From assembly GCA_030407085.1 (NCBI GenBank), contig CM059587.1, positions 93,801,001-93,865,000 of the forward strand: DNA of 64,000 nucleotides, in the 5' to 3' direction. Positions 12,511 to 24,079 of the stretch are shown piece after piece. The position numbers and the translations under genes are program-made. The DNA is from Trichopria drosophilae (taxonomy: Eukaryota; Arthropoda; Insecta; Hymenoptera; Diapriidae). Under the pieces are notes generated by a model that was not told the origin of the DNA, did no database searches, and saw only the letters and a program-made list of their open reading frames with translations. The first letter of the stretch is position 1; every line of letters begins with the position of its first letter.

Positions 12511-15230
12511 CTCACAGGAAATAATCACGGAATGTTATATGTGGATAGTAATAAATGACTTATTGCAGCAGGAACTATGTAACATTTTTACAGGATTAAT
12601 CATACTAAGCATGGTTAATAAACTCTGTCCAATTAACTGAGCTTCGTGGAGTCTCAGCAATAAAAAAGTACCACTCAATCTTACATTCACAGAAAGAAGA
12701 GTATAAAACTCAAAACAGCGTTTGGTGGCTACAACCAGAATTGCCGTGGTGTAGCCCCGAAAAATCGGCGAATACTATTAAACAAAGTTTGGTTGGGTAT
12801 AGTTTGGTTCACGCTTCTAAATCATTATTCATAAAATCCAAACCAGTTTGTTTGCAAGTAGTATAATTGGTCATAATAATGAAATCATTTGGTAGAAATA
12901 AACAAACTCTGCCGGTTTGGAATGTCTGGTATTGGAACTGAAAGGATTAGTAACTACAATCCACTCGATTAGTTTGTTATGACCAACCATTCTTCAGGTA
13001 TTTTAGCTTCATCTTGGCAACAAAATTCGTATTGTCATCCCATGCTACCTGTTTGGTAAGGCCAACAATCACCAAGGCAGTTGTTAGTTAGCTTCATTAA
13101 CCAGAATTATTCTTATAATCGCAGATCCATTTCATCTATTGCGGTTATTTGCTATTGTTTGCTCCTAACTAGCAAGTTGTGGCACCAAACTTATCAAGTT
13201 TACATGTAGTTGAAATGATCCGCTTTAAAAGGTTTGCTTATTGCACCGAACGGTTTAGTTTTGTTTACCAAAATCGTTCGAAACAAATTCAATGGGTTTT
13301 CCGTGTAATAATGATCATCAGAATTATAGTATCGGTAATATTACTGTAAGAATATTGATTGCTATGTTTATGCTGCGAATTCCATAACTACATGCAGTTC
13401 AGTGTTGACAAAAATTTAGAAACCGCTTCTATATCCTGATCTAACCCAGTTCACAATAATAAACTATACCATTTCTCGACTCCACAACCATTAGTATCTA
13501 AAAATTTTGATATTCTGATATTCGATTTTAGAATGAACTCAAATAATTACGTCCAAAATGACCCAGAATTTTTTAATAACAATAAAGACCTGAAGTTTTC
13601 TAGATTCGTGATGAGTGCCACATTCGTATTACGTTTGAACATATTCAAGATAGATTAAGACAATCCAAAACATCAACAATCTAATTCGATACTATAAATG
13701 TGTAAAGAAAATTTTGATTTCCCTTTAAATGTTTTACATTGAAGAAATAAAATTGTAAGTTATTTCCAAAGAATTCTCTGAAATAGTAACAAAAATTCAG
13801 TTAAAGTTGAAATCAGGTCTATTAAACTTGTAAGAATTTTTTTTTACTTTTGCACTTAAATAATTTTCATTCATTACTGAAAGTTAGAAAAGGAAGGACG
13901 AATATTACCCAAGTGATTCCATGAAATGTAACACAAGTATTTAATTGAACGAGTTTCTCACGCGAACACTCGGTGTTGATCGAACTTTAAAAAGAAATTA
14001 AACATAATTCTACATAAAATGGAGTTTTGTTCTGAATGTATGCGAAATCGCAGAATTCTGTAAAGAGAAACTCAAAACTCATACTCTATTAAAAGAAATT
14101 TATCGAAATTAATTTCAAGTTGTAATACGCAGTGTTATCTATTCAATACTGTCGTGAGTTCGATCCCCGTCCGGTGATGGTAAGACTAGCCACATTGTTT
14201 GTTTACGTTTCGAAATATTATTTACCTGCCGGAAATTGACTCATGACCGCTGCTGTACATGGTGTATAGGTTTCTGCAGTTTCTTCATCGTCTTCTTAAG
14301 TCGATCTGCAGCTCTCGCAAATATTATAATTGAATATACGATAGCCGGTCATACTTTAGCCGGTCATATCTACAGTATCAGCTACCGATGCTGTTCCAGA
14401 AATGGAATATTGCATTTTCCAGTATTGGATTAAATCTGGATCTTATGTTCAGTATCAACAATTTTCAGATGGAAATAATCTGAGATGTTTAGAGCTTTCA
14501 AAACGATCTACATTCTTACTCAAAAAAATCTTACATTCCAAACTTTTCATATCGAATGGTATCTTCTCTGATCATCTTCTACTCGACTCTTTTTCATAGT
14601 ATAGTATGAATTGTTCAGATCGATTAAGTTTACCCCTATTGACATATTTTTATACCCCGTTGAGCATTCTACTTTTAACATTCAGTTCCTTTGATTCTAT
14701 TTCCTAATCCATGTTCCGCTGATGTACTTTCGTAGGAGGAGAGAAAGTTCAGTTGCAATTCGCATCTACCATGCTCAAAACTGTATATATTTCCCTCATT
14801 CTTTCTCTCCCAAAAACCATAGCTACTTAATTTACGCTAACAATAAGAGTGTAACTACATGCATCTGTATAAATTGTAGTTGAAAATGGCAAGCATTACC
14901 ATTTTAGTAAGTAAAACCTTTAGGTATTGTCATATGGAGTGTGTTATCTGAATTGGTGACTACCAGCAACTATTTCCCACATTAACAAATGGTCAGCCTT
15001 TAAATAGCAGTCTCAATTTCGAACACAATCGAAGTAAATAAGTCACAGCCGATGGACAAAACTGAATTCCGGTTGGACCAATTGCCTTTTCAATTGATGG
15101 CCTGACACTTTGCTGAAACTCGAAGAATTCTAAAGAATGAACGGATGTAATGCAAGAGAACCGTCTCGATTTCTGCCTAAGGCTGGCGGGTTTATGCGTC
15201 GAGAATGCCTGTCGATATTACGATAATTGA
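12511..15230. other. AT-rich intergenic sequence, no gene seen
   Basis: Frequent TTTGGTT/AACCAAA words between 12720 and 13270 hint at an old repeat but no ends could be defined. A tRNA T-arm-like word (AGTTCGATCCCC) lies near 14158 without a tRNA around it. Confidence 0.4.
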
Positions 15231-15388
15231 CACGTGAGAGATGTGAATGGGGCATATCTTATTTAAGCATAAAACTCACACGAAACGAGAGGAACGCCGA
15301 ATTGGGATGAGAGGAAGATACCCGGGTATGAGGTGGGAGGTTATAGAATATTGCGTTCGGGGGGTGCAGTGAGGGGAATTTGAAACGA

Positions 15389-15415
15389 GGGGCATGCGAA
15401 AGGGTTGGGGTGGGG
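15389..15415 (+). other. potential G-quadruplex
   Basis: Four G runs (GGGG 15389, GGG 15402, GGGG 15407, GGGG 15412) with loops of 9, 2 and 1 bases. They lie in a purine-rich plus-strand stretch (15280-15425) that includes a six-G run at 15359-15364. Confidence 0.5.
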
Positions 15416-15529
15416 AAAGGCGAGTTTCCCCTACCTCTAGGTTGAACATCAAAGAAGGAACCGACTTCTCGTTCGCGAGGTGAAGAACCGGCCATCTCCG
15501 GGCCACACACGAATTGCTTTTATATACTT

Positions 15530-15660
15530 ACTTTACGCGCCATGGCATGAAAGTGTAATACCTTTTCGGCCTGCCGCTGTTGCAAGGTCGCCGCTAAATC
15601 AGCAACATCGCGGGCTCTATGCGCCTTAATTATTCGAGCGTGTAAGCGCACCGTCCCTAT
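15530..15660 (+). repeat. copy 1 of a diverged duplicated non-coding segment
   Basis: It shares with 17755-17890 the ordered blocks TGTTGCAAGGYCGCCGC, CTAAATCAG, and CTATGCG(CG)CCTTAATTATTC followed by AG and TGTRAG. Orientation is the same and the distance is about 2.2 kb. It carries a TAATTA homeodomain core. It lies in a GC-elevated block (15240-15780) without a recognisable protein. Confidence 0.6.
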
Positions 15661-17024
15661 AGCCGACACTCTTCTCTCGCCGTGGGCAAACGGAACAAAA
15701 ATGTACGCAAAAATTACCCAGCTTCTTCTTGTGTTATTGGAATTGCCTACGAATTTTGCGGCTTGATAAAAAATATTCATCCTGATGTTACCGATATGTT
15801 ACATTAGGAATTGGATGATTTTGGACTGATATTACATTGTTACTTCCATCCTAATCTCTGACAAATCAAAGCATGATTTAAGCTTTTAGTAACAGAGCAG
15901 TGAAATTATGGGAGATTAGTCTTATCCTCCAAACCTTGGTCTATGAAAAGAATGGACTTCCCTATGATTTTTGGCATACTATTACATTGTCACCTGCCTC
16001 TATCACCATCTTATAGAGTTAAAACTGAACAATTTGAGAATACATCATGACGTGATTTAAGTTTTTGACAATGGAGCAATAGACATGTCAACAGGAACTA
16101 GGTCCGGGGCTCGAATTATGGCATCTATCATAAGTTGTTATCGTATTTTTTGTTCTTTTTAACCAAACTCTACAAATGCGGCAGAGAATGAAGCAAAATA
16201 CAAGTGTATGTCAATGGTTCTCATGATAAGAGCCATGGACTGGAATGAATTTTAAAATATTTGAACCTTCATCTCCCTGCTCTCAGCCGTACTCCTCCAA
16301 AAATCCTGATAGTTTTGGCAAATTATAATCTAAATCATTACCCTAAAAAATAAAAATTGGACATTTTCGGAATTTGTCTATATGATTCAGGGTTTTGAAA
16401 CATAGACAGTAGAAATGCCCAGAGAAGCTTGGTCCTGGATTGCAATGAGCTGTAAAATTTTAGTAACATTATGATTCTGGTTTTTGATCGTTGAATAGTG
16501 GACATTTCCACCGAAGTTGGATTCTGAAACGTAAATTAGTATAGAATTTGGAATTTTTTTCGGGTCCGTGCTCTCTCTCCCTCTCTTTTTCCTATCTCTC
16601 TCTTCCTCTATCTCCATCTTTCTCTCTCCCTGCCTCTTTATCTACTTAGTAGTAGTAGTTAAGATCGATCAATCACTCAATGAATCTCTCGTTCTGGATT
16701 ACTGCCGATAGATTCTGCAATTCTATACCACCTCCTCCACACCTCACCTCCTCTGTAGTCTAGCGTGGGCCGTAGTGAATGGATGTAGGGGTTACAGTTT
16801 TTTAGTATTGTAAGTTTAGCCATTATATATAATATTATGCACACTACCAATGATTACCAGAGAGATTAAACCACGTTCATAAACGTACGCTCATCCTATC
16901 CAGAAATTTGTAATCATAATTTATACACCGCTTTTGGTGGTCAGAATATTAATGAAGTGTTATCTATCAAACAATCAATCTCTCTCCATCCCTCTCTCTC
17001 CCTCGCCATCTCTTTCTCTCCCCA

Positions 17025-17028
<4 letters not shown>

Positions 17029-17060
<32 letters not shown>
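17029..17060 (+). repeat. CT dinucleotide microsatellite
   Basis: An uninterrupted CT repeat of about 32 bp inside a longer imperfect pyrimidine tract (16975-17070). Confidence 0.9.
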
Positions 17061-17066
<6 letters not shown>

Positions 17067-17084
17067 TCTTGTCTTAGATTTAAG

Positions 17085-17219
17085 TTAGCGCTTTTGTTTA
17101 TATTTGTATTATGCCCTGTTATATTAAGCTTAGTTTAGTTTCTTTATGTATGCTATATATTGGTTGGCCTAAGAGGTAACACCTCAAGCCACAATAATAA
17201 AGACAATCAATCAATCAAC

Positions 17220-17222
<3 letters not shown>
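17085..17222 (+). mobile_element. 3' end of a LINE-like retrotransposon
   Basis: The segment ends with AATAAA (17195-17200) and a TCAA-repeat tail (17204-17217). Just before is a hairpin, GAGGT (17173-17177) with ACCTC (17181-17185), flanked by GGCC/AGCC. A 3' hairpin followed by short tandem tail repeats instead of poly(A) is typical of several insect non-LTR retrotransposons. No reverse-transcriptase frame is left, so this is a short 5'-truncated relic. Confidence 0.4.

Positions 17223-17263
<41 letters not shown>
17223..17263 (+). repeat. TC dinucleotide microsatellite
   Basis: An uninterrupted TC repeat of about 41 bp immediately after the TCAA tail. Confidence 0.9.
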
Positions 17264-17266
<3 letters not shown>

Positions 17267-17754
17267 TATTTACGAAATTCTTTAGAAGTTCAGATACAAA
17301 ATGTAAATTTGAGACATTCTTAATTAAAGAGGAAGTGCTTTATTAAAATAGTTCATTGTAAATCATTTAATATATATTGATTTAAAATCAGATACGAGTC
17401 GGTTTCTCTTTCTGAAATCTGCTCAGAATTAATTTATCATCAAGAAAGATTTCAGAAATATTAATGGAACCAGTACCAGGATTCTCTTTGAGGCTGAAAA
17501 ACATCATTTTATTTATATAACTCCTGTACCAATAATTACTCTGTAGATATTATTTACTTAAAGAGGTAGGGGCAAAACATAAAGGAAATGGAGACCAATA
17601 AGAAATATTTCCTATCAATATATTGGACAAACCGACGTTTCATATATCATTCCAGATGAAATTCTTCAAAAGAAGCGGCATATTTTAAGTCCAACGATAT
17701 AACTTCAGTTTGGCACAAAAGTAATTATGGCGGGTCACATCCGGAACGAATTCA

Positions 17755-17890
17755 TCAGACATTTACGACGGCATTTCACTACATTGTAAGCACGAAGCAC
17801 CCTGTGACATTGTTGCAAGGCCGCCGCGACTAAATCAGTGCTATGCGCGCCTTAATTATTCAAGTATGTGAGTGAATGCACGGCGAATCG
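17755..17890 (+). repeat. copy 2 of the diverged duplicated non-coding segment
   Basis: Matches 15530-15660 in block order and orientation; the best block is GCGCCTTAATTATTC near 17847-17861. It lies at the start of a GC-elevated unique region (17740-18180). Confidence 0.6.
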
Positions 17891-18960
17891 TGGCCAAGTG
17901 CAAACGATCCTCCACCAGGAAAAGGTGTACGACTTGGTAATCTAGGAAGCGACTTCGTGCCGTAATCTATTTCGCAGCCCGTAAATTTGAGGTGCCGCTT
18001 GCTTTAAACATTCGCGGTGTATAAATATTCGAAATTACGGTTGTACAAAGTGCTGCCTGAAACTCGCTGTGATTTGTTATTTTCGTGATGTAGAAAATGG
18101 ATTGCGGGGTTTCGTGGAAGTTGCGGTGACTCGGCGTGAATTAAGTCCGATTGAAGTTGCGCAAAGTTGCCCGATGTGACCTCGATTTTTTAAACAGAGT
18201 TTGATGATTGGCTTTCCTTTATACTTCTGTTCTTATTAATTGGTGTGAAGTTCTCAATCCAGTCTTCAGATTCATCACGTGATCTAATCACCAGGAGAAT
18301 TCGATCACTATAATATTTGAATTCTTCCAGTTCCTGGAATGATCATAGGATTTAAAAGAAATCGAGACCCAGATTTTCCTCGACTTTGACACTATGCGAA
18401 AAAAGCCGTTCTCCCTCCATTGCCATGTAAAACTAGTCGCTGTTCGTCATTGGCTCGACGGCGGAAAGTATGGTCTTCCCTAACCGCCGACAACAATCAA
18501 GTCATCAACGAGCATTCAGGGCCCCGATGGTTCATCCAAGGCACGGCGAAAGCCGTGACTAATTTTTGGATGTTCCCAAAGTCTTTCATTGACCCCGTTG
18601 CCAAGTTGGTTTGTACACTTTGTACACATCGGGCCACACAACCGATCGTTACGATGCGTGTGACAAATCGGACAGAGGGCGCGCACTGTTCGGTATTTAT
18701 GAGGATTGGCTAGGTACTTGTGCCTCTCTGTCACGGGAGGCTAATGTATCTGGATGCCGGACGAAATGCCACCCGGATTCTTCTCGTCATCCCGCACTCG
18801 AGATCCCATTCTGGACGATGAATTGAACGATGAAACTGATTCTCTCCTTAAACAGGGTCTAAATGGATTTCCAATTGACTGTCGGCCCTTTGTACTCCGT
18901 CAAAAGATTCGCAAATCACAAAGGGAACTTTTCGAAAAGAGGTCTGCCAAGGTGTGACAT
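17891..18960. other. GC-elevated unique block, candidate regulatory DNA
   Basis: Balanced composition, many CpGs, no repeats of this window. The longest frame (18420-18713, plus, 97 codons) is overlapped by an opposite frame and has no known motif. A perfect hairpin with a GAAA loop sits at 18542-18557. Confidence 0.35.
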
Positions 18961-20890
18961 ATTTATCAATTTTCGCTTCGTATGCATTTTATGCGAAAAT
19001 GCTTTGCACAGGCAATTCTTATTTCGGGAGAATCGAAGATTGTTAATGAAAAATCTATCTGAATCTAAAACTGTAGAATTTTTCTGCTTATGGAATAATT
19101 TCTAGTATTCAAAGAAAAATCGACTACTAACAATTAGTAGAATACTAGTAATCACATAAGTGAATTACTAAATTAATTAGTCGAACACCGTTGTATTATA
19201 TGTAAATAGTTACGTCCTGTAAATGTCCGAAAATTGTCTTAATAGTAAAAGATCTAAATTGCGCACTTAGATAAAAATTTAGTAATATTGACTAAATATG
19301 AGACTATTATCCAAATTTTAAGCATTTCCAAATGTATTTTAGTTGCATTTATTAACTGTTGTTCATAATCGGTATCATGATTCAGGAAAAGCAACAAGGA
19401 GTTAAACTAATCAATCTTTAGTTGCTAACCTGCAACCCCATGTTTAATTAATTTTACTCAATTTTTTTTGCATAGCAGTATTATACAAGTAATAGGCTAA
19501 AAACGGTATAACTAGCTCAATTGGAATTACTTCAATGCTACTAAATAAAACAAAAAGTGGACCTTTTACTAATTAACCCTTTAAGGACTGGAGAGACATA
19601 TTTTCAACACCGATTTAAACGTCGATAATTTGTATTTAAACGAATTTGGAAAATTTTTATTCCCACGGTTTCTAACGTAAAATTGAATCCTCTTCCGGAA
19701 TCCTTCAATAAAATGTTGATAAAATGAACCGCAAAAAAGTTATACACGTTTTTTTGTAAAAAAGCATGGTTTTTTACATTTTCTTTTTTATTAAAACATC
19801 ACTTTCACCACGCAATGGTGTTAGGAAACATGTCTATGGTAAAAATGTCGCGTTCGCGGACCCTCAAGATTAATATGTACCGTGCCAATTTGTAATTCAA
19901 GATGGCGTCTTCGAAAATGGCTCCTGGAAGCTTAAAATTCCTTTTAAAATTTTATAATTTTTTTTCTTGAAAACTATCGACTTAACAGAAAATTTTTTAA
20001 CAACAATAATGCTTTGAAATGAGTTAAAGAATGCTCTCCAATTTTATCAGAGTGAATTCATACACACGGAAAAAACTCGATTGTCGTTCTTACTACTTTT
20101 GAAGTAGTATGAATAGTATAGGCTGCTGTAACAAACTTATTGGTTAATGTAGAAAAAGACGATTGTCACAGTAACAAGAAATAAATGGTAATCCTTATTA
20201 CGAAAGATGTCTCTGTATTACAAGTAGGTTAGTTAGGGTAAACAATTTTGATTGGTAAAATTTACTACCCGTTTAAATGGTTATGTCTACTACCCTCGTC
20301 GCTGTTGGCGACTATTTAGATAGTAAATGAAACTATGTATACAGTCGAGATTACAGACGCGCATGCGCGGCTCTTAACACTCGTCAACGATAGAGTGTGC
20401 GCCATATTTGTAGCGTTTAACCTGACTTCAGCAGTGAAATACGAAGTTTCAGGGAGTTACGAATGTGAAAAATCTCAATGTAGTATTCTATGTTATCATG
20501 TTTATATGCTTAACATATATCTACCCAAAATTTCCTGTCTTTATTTTTGAACGATAGATAATTAATTTTCTACGTCTATGCCTTCAAAACTTTTAGATTT
20601 ACAAAAATAACAAATAAATAATTTAAAAACTACATCTTGACTTTATTCCATTACAATAATTAATGATGTAAGAATTTAGATCCAATTCCTTTTTTCGATG
20701 GAAGTTATATCAACGATATAAGAATTTCAGTCAGCTAATTCCTCTTTTCAATGGGAGTTTTCTCATTGATATAAGAAAAAACAATTTAGGCTGCAAATTG
20801 TGATAAAGATATGTTATTAATTACATTTTGCACTCTTTAAAAGTAATATTATTAGTTTGGTAATCATCGGTTGCTTCTTTTCAAGAAAAA

Positions 20891-22030
20891 ATGCATTTTT
20901 TGTTTCTTCGTCGAAAGTCCACTCGGAGCCCAATTTCACCAGTGTTTTGTATTAACTTTTTCACTACCTTAAACGTAACTAATTGATATCAAACTACTTG
21001 GAATAGTTTCAGAAGAGTAAAATCTACCAAGTTTCATGGTTGTATTAGAATTTTTAGCACAATTTCCATTTTTATGTGCTTTAACCAAACCTGATAAAAA
21101 ACAGTTGCTTGGTATGCAATAAAAATTGAAATTGTGCTAAAAATTCTAATATAACCATGATACTTGGTAGATTTTGCTCTTCTGAAACTATTCCAAGTAG
21201 TTTGATATCAATCAATTGTTTTTAAGGTGGTGAAAAAGTTAATACAACATTTTGATGAAATACGACTACGAGTGGACTTTTCACAAAGAAACAAAAAATG
21301 CATTTTGTATTAACTTTTTCAACCTTAAAAACAATTGATTAATATCAAACTACTTGGAATAGTTTCAGAAGAACAAAATCTACCAAGTTTCATAGTTATG
21401 TTCGAATTTTTAGCACAATTTCCATTTTTATATGATTTAAGCAAACCTGTTAAAAAACAGTTGCTTGGTATGCAATAAAAATTGAAATTATGCTAAAAAT
21501 TCTAATATAAACATGAAACTTGGTAGATTTTGCTCTTCTGGAACTATTACAAGCAGTTTGGTATCAATGAGTTGCTTTTCAGTCAATGAAAAAGTTAATA
21601 CAAAATGCATTTTTTTGTTTCTTTGTGAAAACTCCACTCGCAGTCGTATCTCATAAAAATGTTGTATTAACTTTTTCACTGACTTGAAAGCAACTCTTTG
21701 ATATCAAACTACTTGTAATAGTCTCAGAAGAGCAAAATCTACAAAATTTCATGGTCATGTTAGAATTTTTAGAACAATTTCAATTTTTATTGCATACCAA
21801 GCAACTGTTTTTCATCAGGTTTGGTTAAAGCACATAAAAATGGAAATTGTGCTAAAAATTCTAATATAACCATGAAACTTGGTAGATTTTACTCTTCTGA
21901 AACTATTCAAAGTAGTTTAATACAATTAGTTACTTTTAAGGTAGTGAAATAGTTAATACAAAACACTGGTGAAATTGGGCTCCGAGTGGACTTTCGACGA
22001 AGAAACAAAAAATGCATTTTTTCTTGAAAA
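20891..22030. repeat. three tandem copies of a 357-bp palindromic unit
   Basis: GTATTAAC...TTTTTCA starts at 20949, 21307 and 21664 (spacing 358 and 357), and its inverse (TGAAAAAGTTAATA-like) occurs at about 21229, 21588 and 21947. Each unit is therefore a stem-loop, and three follow head to tail. Outside them, 20455-20890 is inverted at 22020-22395. Confidence 0.8.
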
Positions 22031-22675
22031 GGAGCAACCGATGATTACCAAACTAATAATATTACTTTTAAAGAGTGCAAAATGTAATTAATAACTTATC
22101 TTTATCACAATTTGCAGCCTAAATTGTTTTTTCTTATATCAATGAGAAAACTCCCATCGAAAAGAGGAATTAGTTGACTTAAATTCTTATATCGTTGATT
22201 ATTGTAATGGAATAAAGTCAAGATGCAGTTTTTAAATTATTTATTTGTTACTTTTGTACATCTAAAAGTTTTGAAGGCATAGACGTAGAAAATTAATTAT
22301 ATATCATTCAAAAATGAAGACAGGAAATTTTGGGTAGATATATGTTAAGCATATACACATGATAATATAGAATATTACATTGAGAATTCTTCAAACTTTA
22401 TTAAATAATAATATTTTTGAAGGCGACATTATAATATAAGTAATTATAATGCCAAATGTTGACTGTTCAGTGATTTTGAAAAGTTCTTTCCAATCAAATG
22501 TGATAATTGATAATGAACAATCAATTTTTCAACAATATACTATTAATTTTCTAATTCTATGCTTTCGAGACATTTAGATGTACAGAAATTACCAATAAAT
22601 GATTAAAAAACTACATTTGACTTTGTCCCATTATAATAATAAACGATGTAAGAATTTAAATCTAAACCCTTCTTT

Positions 22676-23170
22676 CGATGGGAGTTACATATCAATGAAA
22701 TGAGAATTCAGGTAAAATTCCTTCTTTCGATGGAGTTATATCAACGATATAAAAATTTAGGTCTCATTCCTTCTTTTGATGGGAGTTATTTCATCGATAT
22801 AAGAATTCAAACCTAATTCCTTCTTTCGAAGGGAGTTATTTCAACAGTATATCAATTTAAATCTAAACCCTTCTTTCAATGGGAGTCATATTAACTACGT
22901 AAGAATTTAAATCTGATTCCTTGTTTCGATGGGAGTTACATCAAAGATATACGAATTTAGGTCAGTATATAACTCCCATCGAAAGAAGGTATTAGGTCTA
23001 AATTCTTATATCGATGATACAACTCCCATCGAAAAGACGAATTAGACCTAAATTCTTATATCGTTGAAATAAATCCCACCGAAACAAGGAATTAGACCTG
23101 TAATCTCATATTGTTAATATAACTCAATTCGAAAGAAGGAATTACATTTAAATTCTTGTATCCTTGAAAT
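22676..23170. repeat. 50-bp minisatellite that switches orientation midway
   Basis: CGATGGGAGTTA-type unit starts lie at 22676, 22728, 22777, 22827, 22877 and 22927. From about 22970 the unit is inverted (AACTCCCATCGAA at 22971, 23021, then degenerate at 23071 and 23121). Single units of the same repeat occur at 20690-20790 and, inverted, at 22140-22200. Confidence 0.8.
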
Positions 23171-24079
23171 ACCTCCCAGGCAAGCTGATTAGCTGATATA
23201 ACTTTTGTAGGTTATGACGCTCTGATGGAACTGTTCGCAATAGGACAAGAGAAAGAGAGTAAGAAGGGAAAATAGCGCGCATGTCTGCACGAGAAAGAAA
23301 GAAAGAAACATACAGATAGTATTTCCAACTGTCAAACACGTGGATGTAAACATTTCAAAAGTGTCTGGCGGTACTGTCTAGTTAGTAAAAACCGTGCATC
23401 TCAGAAGCTTACTATCTAAAGATAGTAAATGCTACCAACTGGAGATGACTATGTCAAATTTTACTATCTAATTAGTAAATTTTACTACTTTAGTGACTGC
23501 GCCAGCCAACTATTATTTTCCGTGCACTTTCTGATTTTTCAAAAATTCGAAAAATCGAAAAAATCTGAAAAAATTTGATAAGGTTTCCCAACCAATTCTA
23601 AGACATTTTTGTTGTAAGGACATTTTTATTTCAGTCTATAGTTTTCGTGAAAATAAATCAGTATAGTTTTGAAATCAAGAAAAGTTTAATAATTTATTTT
23701 CATGGAAACTATAGACTTTAGAGAAAATTTCCTTAGAACAAAAATGTCTTAAAATTTGTTCTAGAATGTTCTCAAATTTTTTTTAGATTTTTTAAATTAA
23801 AACCATGAAGATTAAATTTTTCCAAAGGCGTTTATATACAAAATATCGACTTTCAAATCGATGTTGAAAAGATGTCCCTCCCATCCTTAAAGGGTTAATA
23901 AACCATTAGTATTTTACTATTAGATGAGCAGAATGAATGTTTCAATTATTACACTTTTACTATTATATTAGTAGATGTTTGTTATGTACTAGTAAATTTT
24001 TCACTAATACACACTACCGCGAGAGTTACTTTCCATGATTTTACTATTTTAGATTTAGAGTGTAGATTAATCCTGACAC

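Larger units (their letters stand above)
15790..17270. other. intergenic with CT-rich tracts and LINE-like tails
   Basis: No gene seen. The interval contains pyrimidine-rich stretches (16565-16640, 16975-17070, 17223-17263) that each lie next to ATCAATCA-type words. See the LINE-tail entry. Confidence 0.5.
20065..23524. mobile_element. nested element with CACGGAAAA ends and palindromic interior
   Basis: Lies inside the TTAA element. The left end reads CACGGAAAAAAC (20065) and the right end is the inverse (TTTTCCGTG to 23524). Both ends are followed inward by GTAGTA/TACTAC-rich sequence. The interior is a large palindrome (20455-22395, centre about 21430) plus an inverted 50-bp minisatellite (22676-23170). 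No coding capacity. Superfamily not assignable. Confidence 0.6.
19577..23894. mobile_element. piggyBac-type non-autonomous element, TTAA target site
   Basis: The ends are inverted repeats of about 85 bp starting CCCTTTAAGGA. Both sides carry the TTAA duplication (19573-19576 and 23895-23898), which is diagnostic of piggyBac-superfamily insertion. No transposase frame is present. Its outer parts (19577-20064 and 23525-23894, together about 0.86 kb) look like the original MITE; the middle is a second, nested element. The flanking sequence (ACTAAT on the left, ACCATTAGT on the right) suggests it landed in an older TAGTA-rich repeat. Confidence 0.85.

Noticed and set aside
12710..13310. Possible MITE with TTTGGTT-rich interior
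   Set aside because: The right side has a CACGGAAAA-like end (about 13300) but no matching left end was found.
14145..14180. tRNA B-box-like word (AGTTCGATCCCC)
   Set aside because: No A box at the right distance and no cloverleaf; at most a decayed SINE fragment.
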